From: Sinorhizobium kostiense
GTDB taxonomy: Bacteria; Pseudomonadota; Alphaproteobacteria; Rhizobiales; Rhizobiaceae
DNA length: 64,000 nucleotides
Reading direction: 5' to 3'
NCBI RefSeq assembly: GCF_017874595.1
Contig: NZ_JAGILA010000006.1
Span: 62,001-126,000, forward strand
The notes under the pieces: generated by a model
What the model was told of the DNA's origin: nothing
Database searches by the model: none
The model's input: the letters and a program-made list of their open reading frames with translations, nothing else
Part shown: in pieces, positions 31,250 to 40,932 of the stretch
Layout of the letters: each line of letters begins with the position of its first letter
Position numbering within the stretch: the first letter of the stretch is position 1
Made by a program: the position numbers and the translations under genes

Positions 31250-32494
31250 ATGGTATCGGAAAAACCGCCGCGCCGTTCGAAAGGCGAGAAGGAACCGCTG
31301 ACGATCGACCTTGAGGCGGAAAGGACGGGGGCGGAGGAGACGCAGGCCGTCGCCGGTCAGGATGCGGCCACCGACGAGCCGGCGGAGATTTCCGGGAGCG
31401 AGACGCTCAGCGAGGCCCAACAGGAACAGGCCGGGCGCGACGGCGAAAGGGAGGAGGCACGGATCGAGGATGCCGCCGCCGCCTTCGACGAGGAACCGCC
31501 GCACCTGGCCAATGGCGCCATGCCCGAGCCGAAACGCAAGGCGGCAACGGTTTCCGGTGCGCTTGCCGCCGGCATCCTTGGCGGGCTGGTCGCGCTCGCC
31601 GGGGCGGGCGTGCTGCAATATGCGGGCTACGTCCCCTCCGCCGGACCGCAACGGGGCAGCGGCACGGTTGAGCAGGACCTGTCGAGCGAGATCGAGGCGG
31701 TCAAGGCCGAGCTTCGGTCCCGGCCTCAGCCGGCGGCAGTAGACGTCGCGCCGTTGGAAGGCCGCCTCGCTAAACTGGAACAGAGGGTAGAGACGGCTGG
31801 CGGCGGGAGCGCGCCGCAGGTGCCTGCGCTCGAAGCCGCGATCGACAACCTGACGAAGGAGATCGCCACACTGAAGACCGAACTGGCAGATGCACGCCAA
31901 GCGGCGAATGCCGCCCGGCAAGAGTTAGCAAGCCGCATCGACCGGACGGAGCAGAAGCTGAACGAGCCGGTGAATGATATCGAGATGGCAAAGGCGGTTG
32001 CCGTCACGGCGCTGAAGACGGCGATCGATCGAGGCGGGCCGTTCCTTGCCGAACTCGACGCGCTGAAGAGCATTGCCCCGGAAAACCCGGCGGTGAAGGA
32101 GCTGGCTGAGGACGCCCCAACCGGCGTCGCCACACGCGCGGAACTGCGGACAGCGTTTCCGCAGACTGCCTCCGCGATGCTCGACGCGCTTAATCGCCCC
32201 GATCCGAACGAAGGCATTTTCGACCGCCTCGTTTCGAGCGCCATGTCCGGCATTCGCGTGCGCCCGGTCGGCAGCGTCGAGGGCGACACGCCGGAGGCCG
32301 TGATCGCGCGCATCGAGGACAAGCTCGACGATGGCGATCTCAAGGGCGCCTCGCTCGAATGGGAAAATCTTCCCGAACCCGCGAAATTGGCCGGGCAGGA
32401 TTTCAAGCAGAAGCTCGACCGGCGGCTTAAGATCGAGGCGGCGATCGACGCTGCCGTGTCTACGACTATGACGCGCAGCGGCACGCAAGGCTAA
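31250..32494 (+). CDS. Alphaproteobacterial Mic60/mitofilin-like inner-membrane protein
   Basis: 414 residues: a charged cytoplasmic N-terminus (1-90), one membrane helix (ATVSGALAAGILGGLVALAGAG), a predicted coiled coil (about 140-250), and a C-terminal helical region with the mitofilin-like ending. Alphaproteobacterial Mic60, the ancestor of the mitochondrial cristae organiser, lies between hemD and hemY, as here. It would bend intracytoplasmic or inner membrane and touch the outer membrane. The domain call rests on topology and context, not on a profile. Confidence 0.75.
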   Translation: MVSEKPPRRSKGEKEPLTIDLEAERTGAEETQAVAGQDAATDEPAEISGSETLSEAQQEQAGRDGEREEARIEDAAAAFDEEPPHLANGAMPEPKRKAATVSGALAAGILGGLVALAGAGVLQYAGYVPSAGPQRGSGTVEQDLSSEIEAVKAELRSRPQPAAVDVAPLEGRLAKLEQRVETAGGGSAPQVPALEAAIDNLTKEIATLKTELADARQAANAARQELASRIDRTEQKLNEPVNDIEMAKAVAVTALKTAIDRGGPFLAELDALKSIAPENPAVKELAEDAPTGVATRAELRTAFPQTASAMLDALNRPDPNEGIFDRLVSSAMSGIRVRPVGSVEGDTPEAVIARIEDKLDDGDLKGASLEWENLPEPAKLAGQDFKQKLDRRLKIEAAIDAAVSTTMTRSGTQG

Positions 32495-32515
32495 GAGGCG
32501 AGGAAAGAAGGCAAA

Positions 32516-34135
32516 ATGGTTCGGATACTGTTCTTCATCCTGCTCGTCCTTGCTCTCGGTCTCGGCTTTGCCTGGCTCGCGGATCGGCCTGGCGAACTCT
32601 CGCTGATCTGGCAGGGGCAGCGCGTCGAAATGAGCCTGATGCGTGCCGCCTCCATGCTGATCTCGCTCTTTGCCCTGGTCCTGATCGCCATCTGGCTCAT
32701 CCGGGCGATCTGGCACTCGCCACAGACTATTGCGCGCTACTTCCGCGCCCGCAAGCGTGACCGCGGCTACCAGGCGCTCTCGACCGGGCTCATCGCAGCG
32801 GGCGCCGGCGACGCCGTGCTCGCGCGCAAGATGACGGCGCGGAGCCGCAGCCTGCTTCGAGAGGATCAGGAGCCGCTCATTCACCTGCTCGAAGCGCAGA
32901 CCGCGCTGATCGAAGGCAGGCACGAAGAGGCGCGCCGCAAATTCGAACGGATGGCGGACGACCCGGAGACGCGCGAACTCGGGTTGCGCGGGCTCTATCT
33001 TGAAGCCAAGCGGCTCGGCGCCCACGAAGCTGCCCGGCAATACGCCGAACGCGCCGCCGAGAAAGCTCCACATCTCGGCTGGGCAACGCTCGCGACCCTC
33101 GACCACCGCAGCCAGGCGGGTCAATGGGACGAAGCGATCCGCCTCCTCGACCAGAGCCGCGCCGCCAGCGTTCCAGACAAGAAGGAGGCGAACCGGAAGA
33201 AGGCGGTGCTGCTGACGGCCCGCGCCATGGGCAAGCTCGAAACGGATCCGAAATCGGCGCGGGACGATGCGCTTGCGGCGCTGAAGCTCGATGAGCGTTT
33301 GGTCCCCGCGGCGCTGATTGCCGCCAAGGCCCTGTTCCGCGAGGACAATCTGCGCAAGGGCGCTTCGATCCTCGAGAAGATATGGAAACAGGAGCCGCAC
33401 CCGGAGCTGGCGCGCCTCTATGTGCGGGCCCGCGGTGGCGATTCCGCGATCGACCGGCTGAAGCGCGCGAAGAGGCTGGAGTCGCTTCGCGGCAACCATC
33501 CGGTTTCGCTGGCGACGGTCGCCGAGGCCGCACTCGAAGCGCGCGAATTCGCCCTTGCGCGGCAAAAGGCCGAGGCCGCGGCGCGGCTCGCCCCGAGCGA
33601 GAGCATTTATATGCTGCTTGCCGATATCGAGGAGGCGGACACCGGTGACGAGGGTCGCATCCGCCACTGGATGGCGCAGGCGCTGCGCAGCCCCCGCGAT
33701 CCCGCATGGACTGCCGATGGGGTGATTTCACCCTTCTGGCTCCCGGTCTCGCCGATCACTGGCCGCCTGGACGCCTTCGAGTGGAAGGCGCCGCCGTCGC
33801 AGCTCCAGCCGGCCGAGGAAGGCCAGCTCGGCGCCGAGGAAGCGATCCGAAGCCTGCCGCCGCTCGCGGCCGCGCAGATCGCGGCCGCCGAAACGCCGCA
33901 AATCTCCAGACCCGAACCAGCCTCCACCGTTCCACCGGACGAGCAAGAGGTCCGGATAACGGTACCCGAGGAAAAGGAAGATGCTTCGCCGCCGGCGGAG
34001 AGCAAGGACGCGGCCGGCAAGGACGAGGCCGGCAAGGACGAGTCGACGCCGTTCTTCGGCCGGCGCCCGGACGACCCCGGCGTGCGCGAGGCGGCACCGG
34101 CTGAAAAGAACGAAGTCGCCTTCCGCCTATTCTGA
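32516..34135 (+). CDS. hemY: HemY-domain TPR membrane protein
   Basis: 539 residues. Two N-terminal membrane helices (about 3-20 and 43-62) with the HemY signature ADRPGELSLIWQGQRVEMS, then a long TPR-like helical repeat region to about residue 400, and an acidic Pro/Glu/Lys-rich tail with a KDEAGKDES repeat. HemY proteins accompany haem synthesis genes, but their role is unclear and they are not the protoporphyrinogen oxidase called HemY in Bacillus. It is 21 bases after the Mic60-like gene. Confidence 0.9.
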   Translation: MVRILFFILLVLALGLGFAWLADRPGELSLIWQGQRVEMSLMRAASMLISLFALVLIAIWLIRAIWHSPQTIARYFRARKRDRGYQALSTGLIAAGAGDAVLARKMTARSRSLLREDQEPLIHLLEAQTALIEGRHEEARRKFERMADDPETRELGLRGLYLEAKRLGAHEAARQYAERAAEKAPHLGWATLATLDHRSQAGQWDEAIRLLDQSRAASVPDKKEANRKKAVLLTARAMGKLETDPKSARDDALAALKLDERLVPAALIAAKALFREDNLRKGASILEKIWKQEPHPELARLYVRARGGDSAIDRLKRAKRLESLRGNHPVSLATVAEAALEAREFALARQKAEAAARLAPSESIYMLLADIEEADTGDEGRIRHWMAQALRSPRDPAWTADGVISPFWLPVSPITGRLDAFEWKAPPSQLQPAEEGQLGAEEAIRSLPPLAAAQIAAAETPQISRPEPASTVPPDEQEVRITVPEEKEDASPPAESKDAAGKDEAGKDESTPFFGRRPDDPGVREAAPAEKNEVAFRLF

Positions 34136-34220
34136 CGTAGAGCGGGCATGCGGCGTTCTTTCCGCAAACCCGGTTCTAACTTGCAACTCCAATGTTTCGA
34201 CGGGCTTAAGGCACTAGAAC

Positions 34221-34703
34221 ATGTTTGAACGTTTTCGAGCCTTCCTCGAAGGGCTGACAGGTTCGGCTGCGCGGATCGAAAAGGGTGATCCGCGCGTCGC
34301 CGTAATCGGGCTTTGCTTTCAGGTGATGGAGGCGGATGGAAAGATTCGCGCTTCGGAGCGCCGAAAAATGCGAGCTCTCATCAAGGATTACTACAAGCTC
34401 GACGATGCGGCTTTGAAGGCGCTCGTCGCGGCGGGCGAAACGGCAGAGAGCGAGGCAATCGACTTTTATCACTTCACCGCCGAGATCAAGCGTCACCTTT
34501 CGGAGGGGCAGCGGGTCGAGCTCGTCGGCATGCTCTGGGACATCGTCTACGCCGACGGCGACCGCAGCGAGATGGAGGACCACGTGATCTGGCGGATCGC
34601 CGACCTCCTCGGCGTCTCCGGACGCGACCGGGTCTTGAAACGGCAGGAAGCAGCCGCCAAGATCGAGACCAAGGAGGATAAAGAGGTGCAACAGGAAAAC
34701 TGA
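34221..34703 (+). CDS. TerB-like (TerB/DjlA N-terminal fold) protein
   Basis: 160 residues, all helical, with CFQVMEADGKIRASERRKM and MLWDIVYADGDRSEMEDHVIWRIADLLGVS, the paired acidic metal-binding-like motifs of the TerB fold. No signal peptide is seen. Family members are linked to tellurite resistance or stress, usually without direct proof. It lies 2 bases before the amidotransferase gene. Confidence 0.82.
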   Translation: MFERFRAFLEGLTGSAARIEKGDPRVAVIGLCFQVMEADGKIRASERRKMRALIKDYYKLDDAALKALVAAGETAESEAIDFYHFTAEIKRHLSEGQRVELVGMLWDIVYADGDRSEMEDHVIWRIADLLGVSGRDRVLKRQEAAAKIETKEDKEVQQEN

Positions 34704-34705
34704 CG

Positions 34706-35500
34706 ATGCCGCGAGAGGCCCGCGACACCAAGAAACCGATCCTCATTATCCTGCACCAGGAGCGATCGAGCGCCGGTCGTGTCGGCCACATACTCGAGCA
34801 GATGGGATTCCGCCTCGATATCCGTCGCCCGGCGCTCGGCGACGACTTGCCGCCGACATTGGCGGCCCATTCCGGCACCATCGTTTTCGGCGGGCCGATG
34901 AGCGCAAACGACGAGGAGGAGTTCGTTCGCCGCGAGATCGACTGGCTGTCGGTACCGCTGAAAGAGAACAAGCCCTATCTCGGAATCTGCCTCGGCGCGC
35001 AGATGCTCGCCCGAAATCTCGGTGGCGCGGTTGCGCCCCATCATGAGGGCATGACCGAAATCGGCTGGTATCCGCTGAAAGCCACCAAAGCGGGCAAGGC
35101 GCTGATGGAGTGGCCGGCCATGGTCTACCATTTCCACCGCGAGGGCTTCGACCTGCCGAGGGGCGCCGAACTGCTGGCGACGGGCGACACCTATCCCAAC
35201 CAGGCGTTCCGCTATGGCGAAAATGCGTGGGGCATTCAGTTTCATGGCGAGTTGACCCGGGCGATGATGCATCGTTGGGTCGTCCACGGTGCCCACCGAT
35301 TCGTGCTTCCGGGTGCCCAGATGGGCAAAGCCCATCTCGACGGCCGCATGCTCCACGACCACCCCTTGCGAACCTGGATGGAGAAATTCCTCGACCTGAT
35401 CTTCTTGCGCGGCGCGGACAATCGGAGCGCGTCGGCTGGCGAATCGACCCGCAAGTCGGAACCAGAGAGCACGGTGCCTAGAGTTCAGCCTCCGCACTGA
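34706..35500 (+). CDS. Class I glutamine amidotransferase (stand-alone GATase1 domain)
   Basis: 264 residues. The nucleophile elbow is GICLGAQ with the catalytic cysteine near residue 94, and the histidine/glutamate pair is in IQFHGE. It lacks a synthetase domain, so ammonia acceptor and pathway are unknown; GMP-synthase-like or gamma-glutamyl hydrolase roles are alternatives. The last 30 residues are low-complexity. It is coupled to the TerB-like gene and convergent with the MFS gene. Confidence 0.87.
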   Translation: MPREARDTKKPILIILHQERSSAGRVGHILEQMGFRLDIRRPALGDDLPPTLAAHSGTIVFGGPMSANDEEEFVRREIDWLSVPLKENKPYLGICLGAQMLARNLGGAVAPHHEGMTEIGWYPLKATKAGKALMEWPAMVYHFHREGFDLPRGAELLATGDTYPNQAFRYGENAWGIQFHGELTRAMMHRWVVHGAHRFVLPGAQMGKAHLDGRMLHDHPLRTWMEKFLDLIFLRGADNRSASAGESTRKSEPESTVPRVQPPH

Positions 35501-35501
35501 G

Positions 35502-36749
35502 TCACTCCGTCCGATGTTCCTCCGGCACGTCGAGCGTGTCGATCCTGCGCAATTGCGGAATGCCGATCGCCCAGAGGAGCGCGACGAGCAAAGTACCGAA
35601 CCCGCCGAAGACCACTGCGAATACAGCACCGAAGCCCGATGCCATGGTGCCGGCGCGAAATTCCCCGAGCTCGTTGGAAGCGCCGACGAAGACCATGTTG
35701 ACGGCATTGACCCTGCCGCGCAGCTCGTCCGGGGTCCAGAGCGCGATCAAGGTTTCGCGCACATAGACCGAAATCATGTCCGCCGCCCCCATGACGACAA
35801 GTGCTGCGATCGAAAGCCAGGCCGTCGTGGACAGGCCGAAGACGACAGTGGCAAGACCGAAAAGCGCGACGCCGGCGAACATGTAGAGGCCGGCCCGGCT
35901 GCGGATCGGGTGGGTGGCAAGCCAGAGGGCCATGCCGACGGCGCCGATGCCTGGAGCGGCCCGCAGGAGCCCCAGGCCCCAGGGTCCGAGCACGAGGATG
36001 TCGCGCGCAAAGACCGGCATCAGCGCAATGGCGCCGCCGAGCAGCACGGCGAAAAGGTCGAGCGATATCGCCCCGAGCACAATTTTCTGGGCCTTGATGT
36101 AGCGGAAACCGGCGGTGATCGTCTGCCAGCTCTGCGCCCCGGCGGGCGAGCGTTGCGCCGGCTTCGGCACGGCAAACACCATGAGCGACGCCGCGGCGAA
36201 GAAAGAGAGACTGACCGCATAGGGGACCGTCGGGCCAAGACCGTAGATCAAACCGCCTGCCACCGGCCCGACGATCGTCGCCGTCTGCCAGGACGTCGAG
36301 TTCCAGGCAATCGCATTCGCCAGATCCTCGGGCGGCACGAGATTGGGCGCGAGCGACTGGGCGGCGGGCGCCAGGAATGCCCGTTCGATACCGAAGACAA
36401 TCAGGATTGCATAGACCGGCCAGGGCGAAAACAGGCCAGTCACCGTCAGGATCAGCAGCGCCGCCGCGCAAACCATACTGACGAGCATGCAAAGTCCCAT
36501 GATGACGCGACGGTTGTAGCGATCGGCGACGCTGCCGGTGACGAGGATCAGAACGAGTGACGGCAGGAACTGGAAGAGGCCGATGAGCCCGAGCGCGAAG
36601 GGATCGCGCGTCAGATCGTAGATCTGCCAGCCGACCGCGACGGACATGATCTGCACGGCGAAATAGCCAAGAAAGCGCGAGAAGAAATAGCGTCGGTAGC
36701 CGACATGGCGGAAGGCGGCGAAGCGATGCTCGGCATGATCGGCCGACAT
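35502..36749 (-). CDS. MFS transporter (EntS/MFS_3-like)
   Basis: 415 residues with about 12 membrane helices, including the MFS loop motif GSVADRYNRRVIMG and the second-half YVRETLIALWTPDELRGRVNAV, which is typical of the EntS/MFS_3 group. Substrates in this group include siderophores and drugs, and none can be assigned. ATG 36749 is favoured; the ORF continues upstream through an inverted repeat that is clearly non-coding. Confidence 0.85.
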   Translation of the reverse strand: MSADHAEHRFAAFRHVGYRRYFFSRFLGYFAVQIMSVAVGWQIYDLTRDPFALGLIGLFQFLPSLVLILVTGSVADRYNRRVIMGLCMLVSMVCAAALLILTVTGLFSPWPVYAILIVFGIERAFLAPAAQSLAPNLVPPEDLANAIAWNSTSWQTATIVGPVAGGLIYGLGPTVPYAVSLSFFAAASLMVFAVPKPAQRSPAGAQSWQTITAGFRYIKAQKIVLGAISLDLFAVLLGGAIALMPVFARDILVLGPWGLGLLRAAPGIGAVGMALWLATHPIRSRAGLYMFAGVALFGLATVVFGLSTTAWLSIAALVVMGAADMISVYVRETLIALWTPDELRGRVNAVNMVFVGASNELGEFRAGTMASGFGAVFAVVFGGFGTLLVALLWAIGIPQLRRIDTLDVPEEHRTE

Positions 36750-36794
36750 GGCGGAAAGCACTCCTCGGAGGGAAATTGTGGCGGACCATGTCGC

Positions 36795-36855
36795 AATGCC
36801 AATGGCAGTCGATTCTGACCGATCTGATGGGACAGAATCGACCGCCGTTGGCATT
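36795..36855. repeat. Near-perfect 23-bp inverted repeat between the MFS gene and yggT
   Basis: Arms 36795-36817 and 36833-36855 match except for two positions that still form G-T pairs, around a 15-base loop. Each arm contains CGATTCTG or CAGAATCG. It sits between divergent genes, so it could be a dispersed rhizobial palindrome or a shared regulatory site. Confidence 0.7.
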
Positions 36856-36942
36856 AAACATGATTGGGCGGCGCCAAGCGACGTACTTGCCCGTTTAGTT
36901 CCCAATGTCTACATGTCTGTCAACGACGAATTGGAGACCGGC

Positions 36943-37236
36943 ATGCTCGCAGTCATCGCAACCTTGAATCTCATCATCAATATCGCCTGGTTCCTGATCA
37001 TCGCATCGGCCATCTTCTCCTGGCTCTACGCCTTCAACGTGATCAATGTGAACAACCAGGCGATCAACATGATCGGCCGTTCGCTCTACCAGCTGACCGA
37101 ACCCCTCTATCGCCCGATCCGTCGTTTCCTGCCTGACATGGGCGGCATCGATCTGTCGCCGCTGGTCGTCCTGGTGATCCTCTATTTCATCTGGTATTTC
37201 CTGAACACCACTGTCGCTTCGGCGCTGCTCGGATAA
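36943..37236 (+). CDS. YggT family membrane protein
   Basis: 97 residues with two membrane helices and the YggT motif LTEPLYRPIRRFLPDMGGIDLSP. YggT proteins are small inner-membrane proteins linked to osmotic stress or septum-associated functions. GGAG lies 7-10 bases before ATG 36943; an ATG at 36913 is the alternative. The DUF167 (YggU) gene follows directly, the usual yggT-yggU pair. Confidence 0.88.
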   Translation: MLAVIATLNLIINIAWFLIIASAIFSWLYAFNVINVNNQAINMIGRSLYQLTEPLYRPIRRFLPDMGGIDLSPLVVLVILYFIWYFLNTTVASALLG

Positions 37237-37550
37237 GTGGCCAAGGCCTTCACCGCTCTCGGCGATCATGCGCGCCTTATGGTGCGCCTGACGCCGAACG
37301 CAAGCCGCGACGCGATCGACGGCTTCGAGGCGGGCGCCGACGGCGAGGAGCATCTCAAGGTGCGGGTGCGCGCCGTGCCGGAGAAGGGCAAGGCGAACCA
37401 AGCCCTGGTCGCGCTCATCGCCAGGAATTCGGTGTGGCGAAGAACAGAATCTCGCTTGTTGCCGGCGACACGCAGCGCAAGAAAATCCTCCGGATCGAAG
37501 CCGACCCGGAGGAGATCGAAAAACGGCTCGCCGCGATTCGCGCGCGCTGA
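37237..37550 (+). pseudogene. DUF167/YggU gene with a one-base frameshift
   Basis: The gene opens with GTG directly after the yggT stop and reads as DUF167 (RLTPNASRDAIDGFEAGADG, VRAVPEKGKANQALVALIA). At about 37423 one base is missing. The next frame carries on exactly as the family: EFGVAKNRISLVAGDTQRK, then KILRIEADPEEIEK, stopping at 37550. The uncorrected frame runs on to 37587 with an arginine-rich nonsense tail. This is either a real inactivating mutation or a sequencing error. Confidence 0.85.
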
Positions 37551-37592
37551 GGAAAAATGTGTGCGCGGCCTTCGTCGGCGACACTGACTTGG

Positions 37593-38126
37593 TTACTTTT
37601 TAGCCTTGGCGCGTTCAATCGCCTCGACGATCAGCTGCCGGGCGACGCTCGCATCCTTCCAGCCGAAGATCTTCACCCATTTGCCGGGCTCGAGGTCCTT
37701 ATAGTGCTCGAAGAAGTGCTCGATCTGCTTGAGCGTGATTTCCGGCAGGTCGGTGTAGTCATGCACCTTGTCGTAGCGTTTGGTCAGGTGTCCGGACGGC
37801 ACGGCAATGATCTTCTCGTCCTTGCCGGAATTGTCTTCCATCATCATCACCCCGATCGGGCGAACATTGATGACGCAGCCCGGCACCAGCGGGCGCGTGT
37901 TGCAGATCAAGACATCGATCGGATCGCCGTCGTCGGAAAGCGTGTGCGGCACGAAACCGTAATTGCCCGGATAGGTCATCGGCGTATAGAGGAAGCGGTC
38001 GACGACCAACGTGCCCGCTTCCTTGTCCATTTCATACTTGATCGGATGCCCGCCAACGGGGACTTCCACGATCACGTTGACATCTTCCGGTGGATTCTTC
38101 CCGATGGAAATCGCGTCGATCCGCAT
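37593..38126 (-). CDS. ppa: Inorganic pyrophosphatase (class I)
   Basis: 177 residues with the metal-binding aspartates in [10 protein letters not shown], preceded by [11 protein letters not shown], all typical of soluble family I enzymes. It hydrolyses pyrophosphate to drive biosynthesis. GGAGG lies 5 bases before the ATG at 38126, so the in-frame start two codons earlier is rejected. Confidence 0.97.
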   Translation of the reverse strand: MRIDAISIGKNPPEDVNVIVEVPVGGHPIKYEMDKEAGTLVVDRFLYTPMTYPGNYGFVPHTLSDDGDPIDVLICNTRPLVPGCVINVRPIGVMMMEDNSGKDEKIIAVPSGHLTKRYDKVHDYTDLPEITLKQIEHFFEHYKDLEPGKWVKIFGWKDASVARQLIVEAIERAKAKK

Positions 38127-38299
38127 GAGCACCTCCAGGCCAATTTGAAAAATCGCCCCGTCGGATAAAGGGAAACATGCCGCATTGCAACATGACTTTC
38201 GTCCGAGGGGTGGAATTGCCTAGGCAGTCCCCGCGGCCAAATAGAGGCAGGTCGGAAGTTTTCCCGCTCAACCTTTGAGGCTTGCTGCGCAGGGCACGC

Positions 38300-38806
38300 T
38301 CAGTTCCAGACGAAGCCGACCTTCTTCAGATGCTTTTCGCCGAAATCCTCCATGCCTTCTGCGACATCGTTGCCGCCGGCCGAGTGGAAGAATTGATAGG
38401 CCTGATCGCTCTCTTCGAGGCACCAGACGACGAGCCCCTCGCAACCGAGCGACCTCAAAAGGCTCCTGGCCTCGCGGAACAGGATGCGCCCGAGCCCCAT
38501 GCCCTGGTATTCGGGGCGGAGATAGAGCTCGTAGATCTCGCCTTCCTGCGGCAGCGCCCGTGCGCGGCTCAAGCCGAGTGTCGCGTAGCCGGCTATCGTT
38601 CCGGCCACGTCGATGACGAGCAGCGTCGCCGGTCCGCGAGTCGCCTTTCGCCACCAGGTCTCATCGCGGCGGTTGACCATCCGGATTAACGGCCGGTGCG
38701 GGATCAGGCCGCCATAGGCCTGCAGCCAGGAGGCGCGATGCACAGAGGCAATCGCCGCCGCTTCATGCGGCTCTCCGGGCCTGACCTCGATCGAAACAGT
38801 CTTCAT
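38300..38806 (-). CDS. GNAT family N-acetyltransferase
   Basis: 168 residues. The acetyl-CoA pyrophosphate loop is YLRPEYQGMGLGRILFREA, preceded by the beta-strand IYELYL, typical of GNAT motif A. No substrate can be assigned. It is a single gene between ppa and the long gap that precedes leuC. Confidence 0.87.
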   Translation of the reverse strand: MKTVSIEVRPGEPHEAAAIASVHRASWLQAYGGLIPHRPLIRMVNRRDETWWRKATRGPATLLVIDVAGTIAGYATLGLSRARALPQEGEIYELYLRPEYQGMGLGRILFREARSLLRSLGCEGLVVWCLEESDQAYQFFHSAGGNDVAEGMEDFGEKHLKKVGFVWN

Positions 38807-39245
38807 GACCTGACTCTAACCACACGACAGGGTGAACCGGAATCCCGGCACAAGCTCACGCGGTGTTAACCCACAAGCAACTTTAACGGCGTCCATCAGA
38901 AGGTTAACGTCTTTTTAACTTTGTTCGCAAGCTGGCCACGAGAGGCACACACAGCAAATATCCGGATCATTGTCCGGCCGACTGGTGAGCGCGCCAGGGC
39001 GGCGCGGTACGATCTCGCCAATTGCGGAGCCCTTGAAAAATTGATATGAGCAGCGGCCATGGAATCCAAATTCGGATGTCGCGAACAGAAGATCGTCGTG
39101 CTGCAGGACCATAAGCGTCTGCCGGCCCGCTTCTTCGCGCGCGTTTGCGGCGCGCTTACGAGCCGCCTATCCTGATCGCTCGATCAGTGCCGTTTCCGGC
39201 CGCCCGCCGGCTTTCCCGTATGGACAATTCGATGGATATTTCGCC
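38807..39245. other. 439-base gap before leuC with a CtrA box and no convincing gene
   Basis: The region is AT-richer at 38860-38925 with four TTAA tetrads, two of which form a CtrA box at 38904. A 38-codon ORF begins at 39059 ([11 protein letters not shown]), without a ribosome site. A GC hairpin-like stretch lies near 39135-39160. Nothing here is secure as a coding gene; a small RNA or small protein is possible. Confidence 0.4.
38904..38918. promoter_or_regulatory. CtrA-type box (TTAA-N7-TTAA) with no assigned gene
   Basis: TTAACGTCTTTTTAA has the exact 4-7-4 spacing of the CtrA site. It lies 97 bases upstream of the GNAT start on one side and over 320 bases upstream of leuC on the other. 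A further TTAACC half-site is at 38867. Confidence 0.5.
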
Positions 39246-40655
39246 ATGAGCGCACCGCGTACCCTTTATGACAAGATCTGGGACGATCACCTCGTAAACC
39301 AGCAGGAGGACGGCACCTGTCTTCTCTACATCGACCGTCACCTCGTGCACGAGGTGACGAGTCCGCAGGCCTTCGAGGGGCTCAGGATGGCCGGCCGCAA
39401 GGTACGGGCGCCGGAAAAGACGCTCGCCGTCGTCGACCACAACGTGCCGACCTCGCCGGATCGCCACCTCGGCATCAAGAACGAGGAGAGCCGCATCCAG
39501 GTCGAGGCGCTCGCCAGGAACGCCGCCGATTTCGGCGTGGAATATTATTCGGAGAACGACAAGCGCCAGGGCATCGTCCACATCGTCGGCCCCGAGCAGG
39601 GCTTCACGCTGCCGGGCATGACGATCGTCTGCGGTGACAGCCACACTTCGACGCATGGCGCCTTCGGCGCGCTGGCGCACGGCATCGGTACCTCGGAAGT
39701 CGAGCATGTTCTGGCGACGCAAACGCTGATCCAGAAGAAGGCGAAGAACATGCTGGTGCGAGTCGATGGCCAGTTACCTCCGGGCGTCACCGCCAAGGAC
39801 ATCATCCTTGCCATCATCGGTGAGATCGGCACGGCCGGCGGCACCGGCCACGTCATCGAGTTTGCCGGCGAGGCGATCCGGTCGCTCTCGATGGAAGGGC
39901 GCATGACCGTCTGCAACATGACGATCGAAGGCGGCGCCCGCGCCGGCCTGATCGCGCCGGACGAGACCACTTTTGCCTATATCAAGGACCGGCCGCGCGC
40001 CCCCAAGGGCAAGGCCTGGGACATGGCGCTCGATTATTGGAAGACGCTCAACACGGACGAGGGCGCCCATTACGACCGCGTCGTCGTGCTCGACGCCGCC
40101 AACCTGCCGCCGATCGTCTCCTGGGGGTCGTCCCCGGAAGACGTCGTTTCGGTCCAAGGCGTGGTTCCGAACCCCGACGAAATTGGGGACGAAACGAAAC
40201 GCGCTTCGAAGTGGCGTGCCCTCGACTATATGGGCCTGAAGCCGGGCACGAAAATCACCGACATCGCCATCGACCGCGTCTTCATCGGCTCCTGCACCAA
40301 TGGCCGCATCGAGGACCTGCGTGCCGTCGCCAAGGTCGTCGAGGGCCGCAAGGTCGCCCCGACCGTCTCGGCGATGATCGTGCCGGGCTCCGGTCTCGTG
40401 AAGGAGCAGGCGGAAGCGGAGGGCCTCGACAAGATCTTCAAGGAGGCTGGCTTCGACTGGCGCGAGCCCGGCTGCTCCATGTGCCTGGCGATGAACGACG
40501 ACCGGCTGAAGCCGGGCGAGCGCTGCGCCTCGACCTCGAACCGCAACTTCGAAGGCCGCCAGGGCTTCAAGGGACGTACGCACCTGGTCTCGCCCGCCAT
40601 GGCCGCCGCGGCTGCGGTCGCAGGCCACTTCGTCGACATCCGCGAGTGGAAATAG
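39246..40655 (+). CDS. leuC: 3-isopropylmalate dehydratase large subunit
   Basis: 469 residues beginning [17 protein letters not shown]. It has the 4Fe-4S cysteines in [13 protein letters not shown] and GCSMCLAMN, and [12 protein letters not shown]. With LeuD it isomerises isopropylmalate in leucine synthesis. leuD is not in the window. A weak hairpin follows the stop. Confidence 0.97.
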   Translation: MSAPRTLYDKIWDDHLVNQQEDGTCLLYIDRHLVHEVTSPQAFEGLRMAGRKVRAPEKTLAVVDHNVPTSPDRHLGIKNEESRIQVEALARNAADFGVEYYSENDKRQGIVHIVGPEQGFTLPGMTIVCGDSHTSTHGAFGALAHGIGTSEVEHVLATQTLIQKKAKNMLVRVDGQLPPGVTAKDIILAIIGEIGTAGGTGHVIEFAGEAIRSLSMEGRMTVCNMTIEGGARAGLIAPDETTFAYIKDRPRAPKGKAWDMALDYWKTLNTDEGAHYDRVVVLDAANLPPIVSWGSSPEDVVSVQGVVPNPDEIGDETKRASKWRALDYMGLKPGTKITDIAIDRVFIGSCTNGRIEDLRAVAKVVEGRKVAPTVSAMIVPGSGLVKEQAEAEGLDKIFKEAGFDWREPGCSMCLAMNDDRLKPGERCASTSNRNFEGRQGFKGRTHLVSPAMAAAAAVAGHFVDIREWK

Positions 40656-40706
40656 GCGGATTAGGCCTTTCCCGCTCCGGGGTGCCCTCCAGGCGTTCAG
40701 GTTTGA

Positions 40707-40733
40707 CCCCTCCCCACAAGGGGGTGGGGCTTT
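40707..40733 (+). terminator. Possible terminator after leuC
   Basis: CCCCTCCCC and GGGGGTGGGG form a stem with one bulge around ACAA, followed by CTTT only. The short T-run makes this weak; it may be a common intergenic repeat. Confidence 0.35.
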
Positions 40734-40932
40734 CCGTGCTGCGCCGCTCCGTCCATTCTTCACCACTGCCCCGGCCTCACCGGCCCCGAGGATAGAAGGA
40801 AGGCGCCGCGGGTGCCGTATCCTTCCCGCTTGTGGAAAGGGGTAGTCCAGTCTCTTCCTGCTTCTCGGGAGACAAGCGGCGCTGACGGTGCGACAATGGT
40901 CGGGTTCCCTTGGTCATAGACGAAGAACTGCC

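Noticed and set aside
31925..33667. A 580-codon minus-strand open frame
   Set aside because: It is antisense to the Mic60-like gene and hemY, and has no protein-like features.
38915..39112. A 65-codon minus-strand ORF in the leuC gap
   Set aside because: It has no ribosome site and no recognisable pattern, and does not start near the CtrA box in a sensible way.
39059..39175. A 38-codon plus-strand ORF before leuC ([11 protein letters not shown]...)
   Set aside because: There is no ribosome site and no supporting conservation evidence; kept only as a note in the gap entry.
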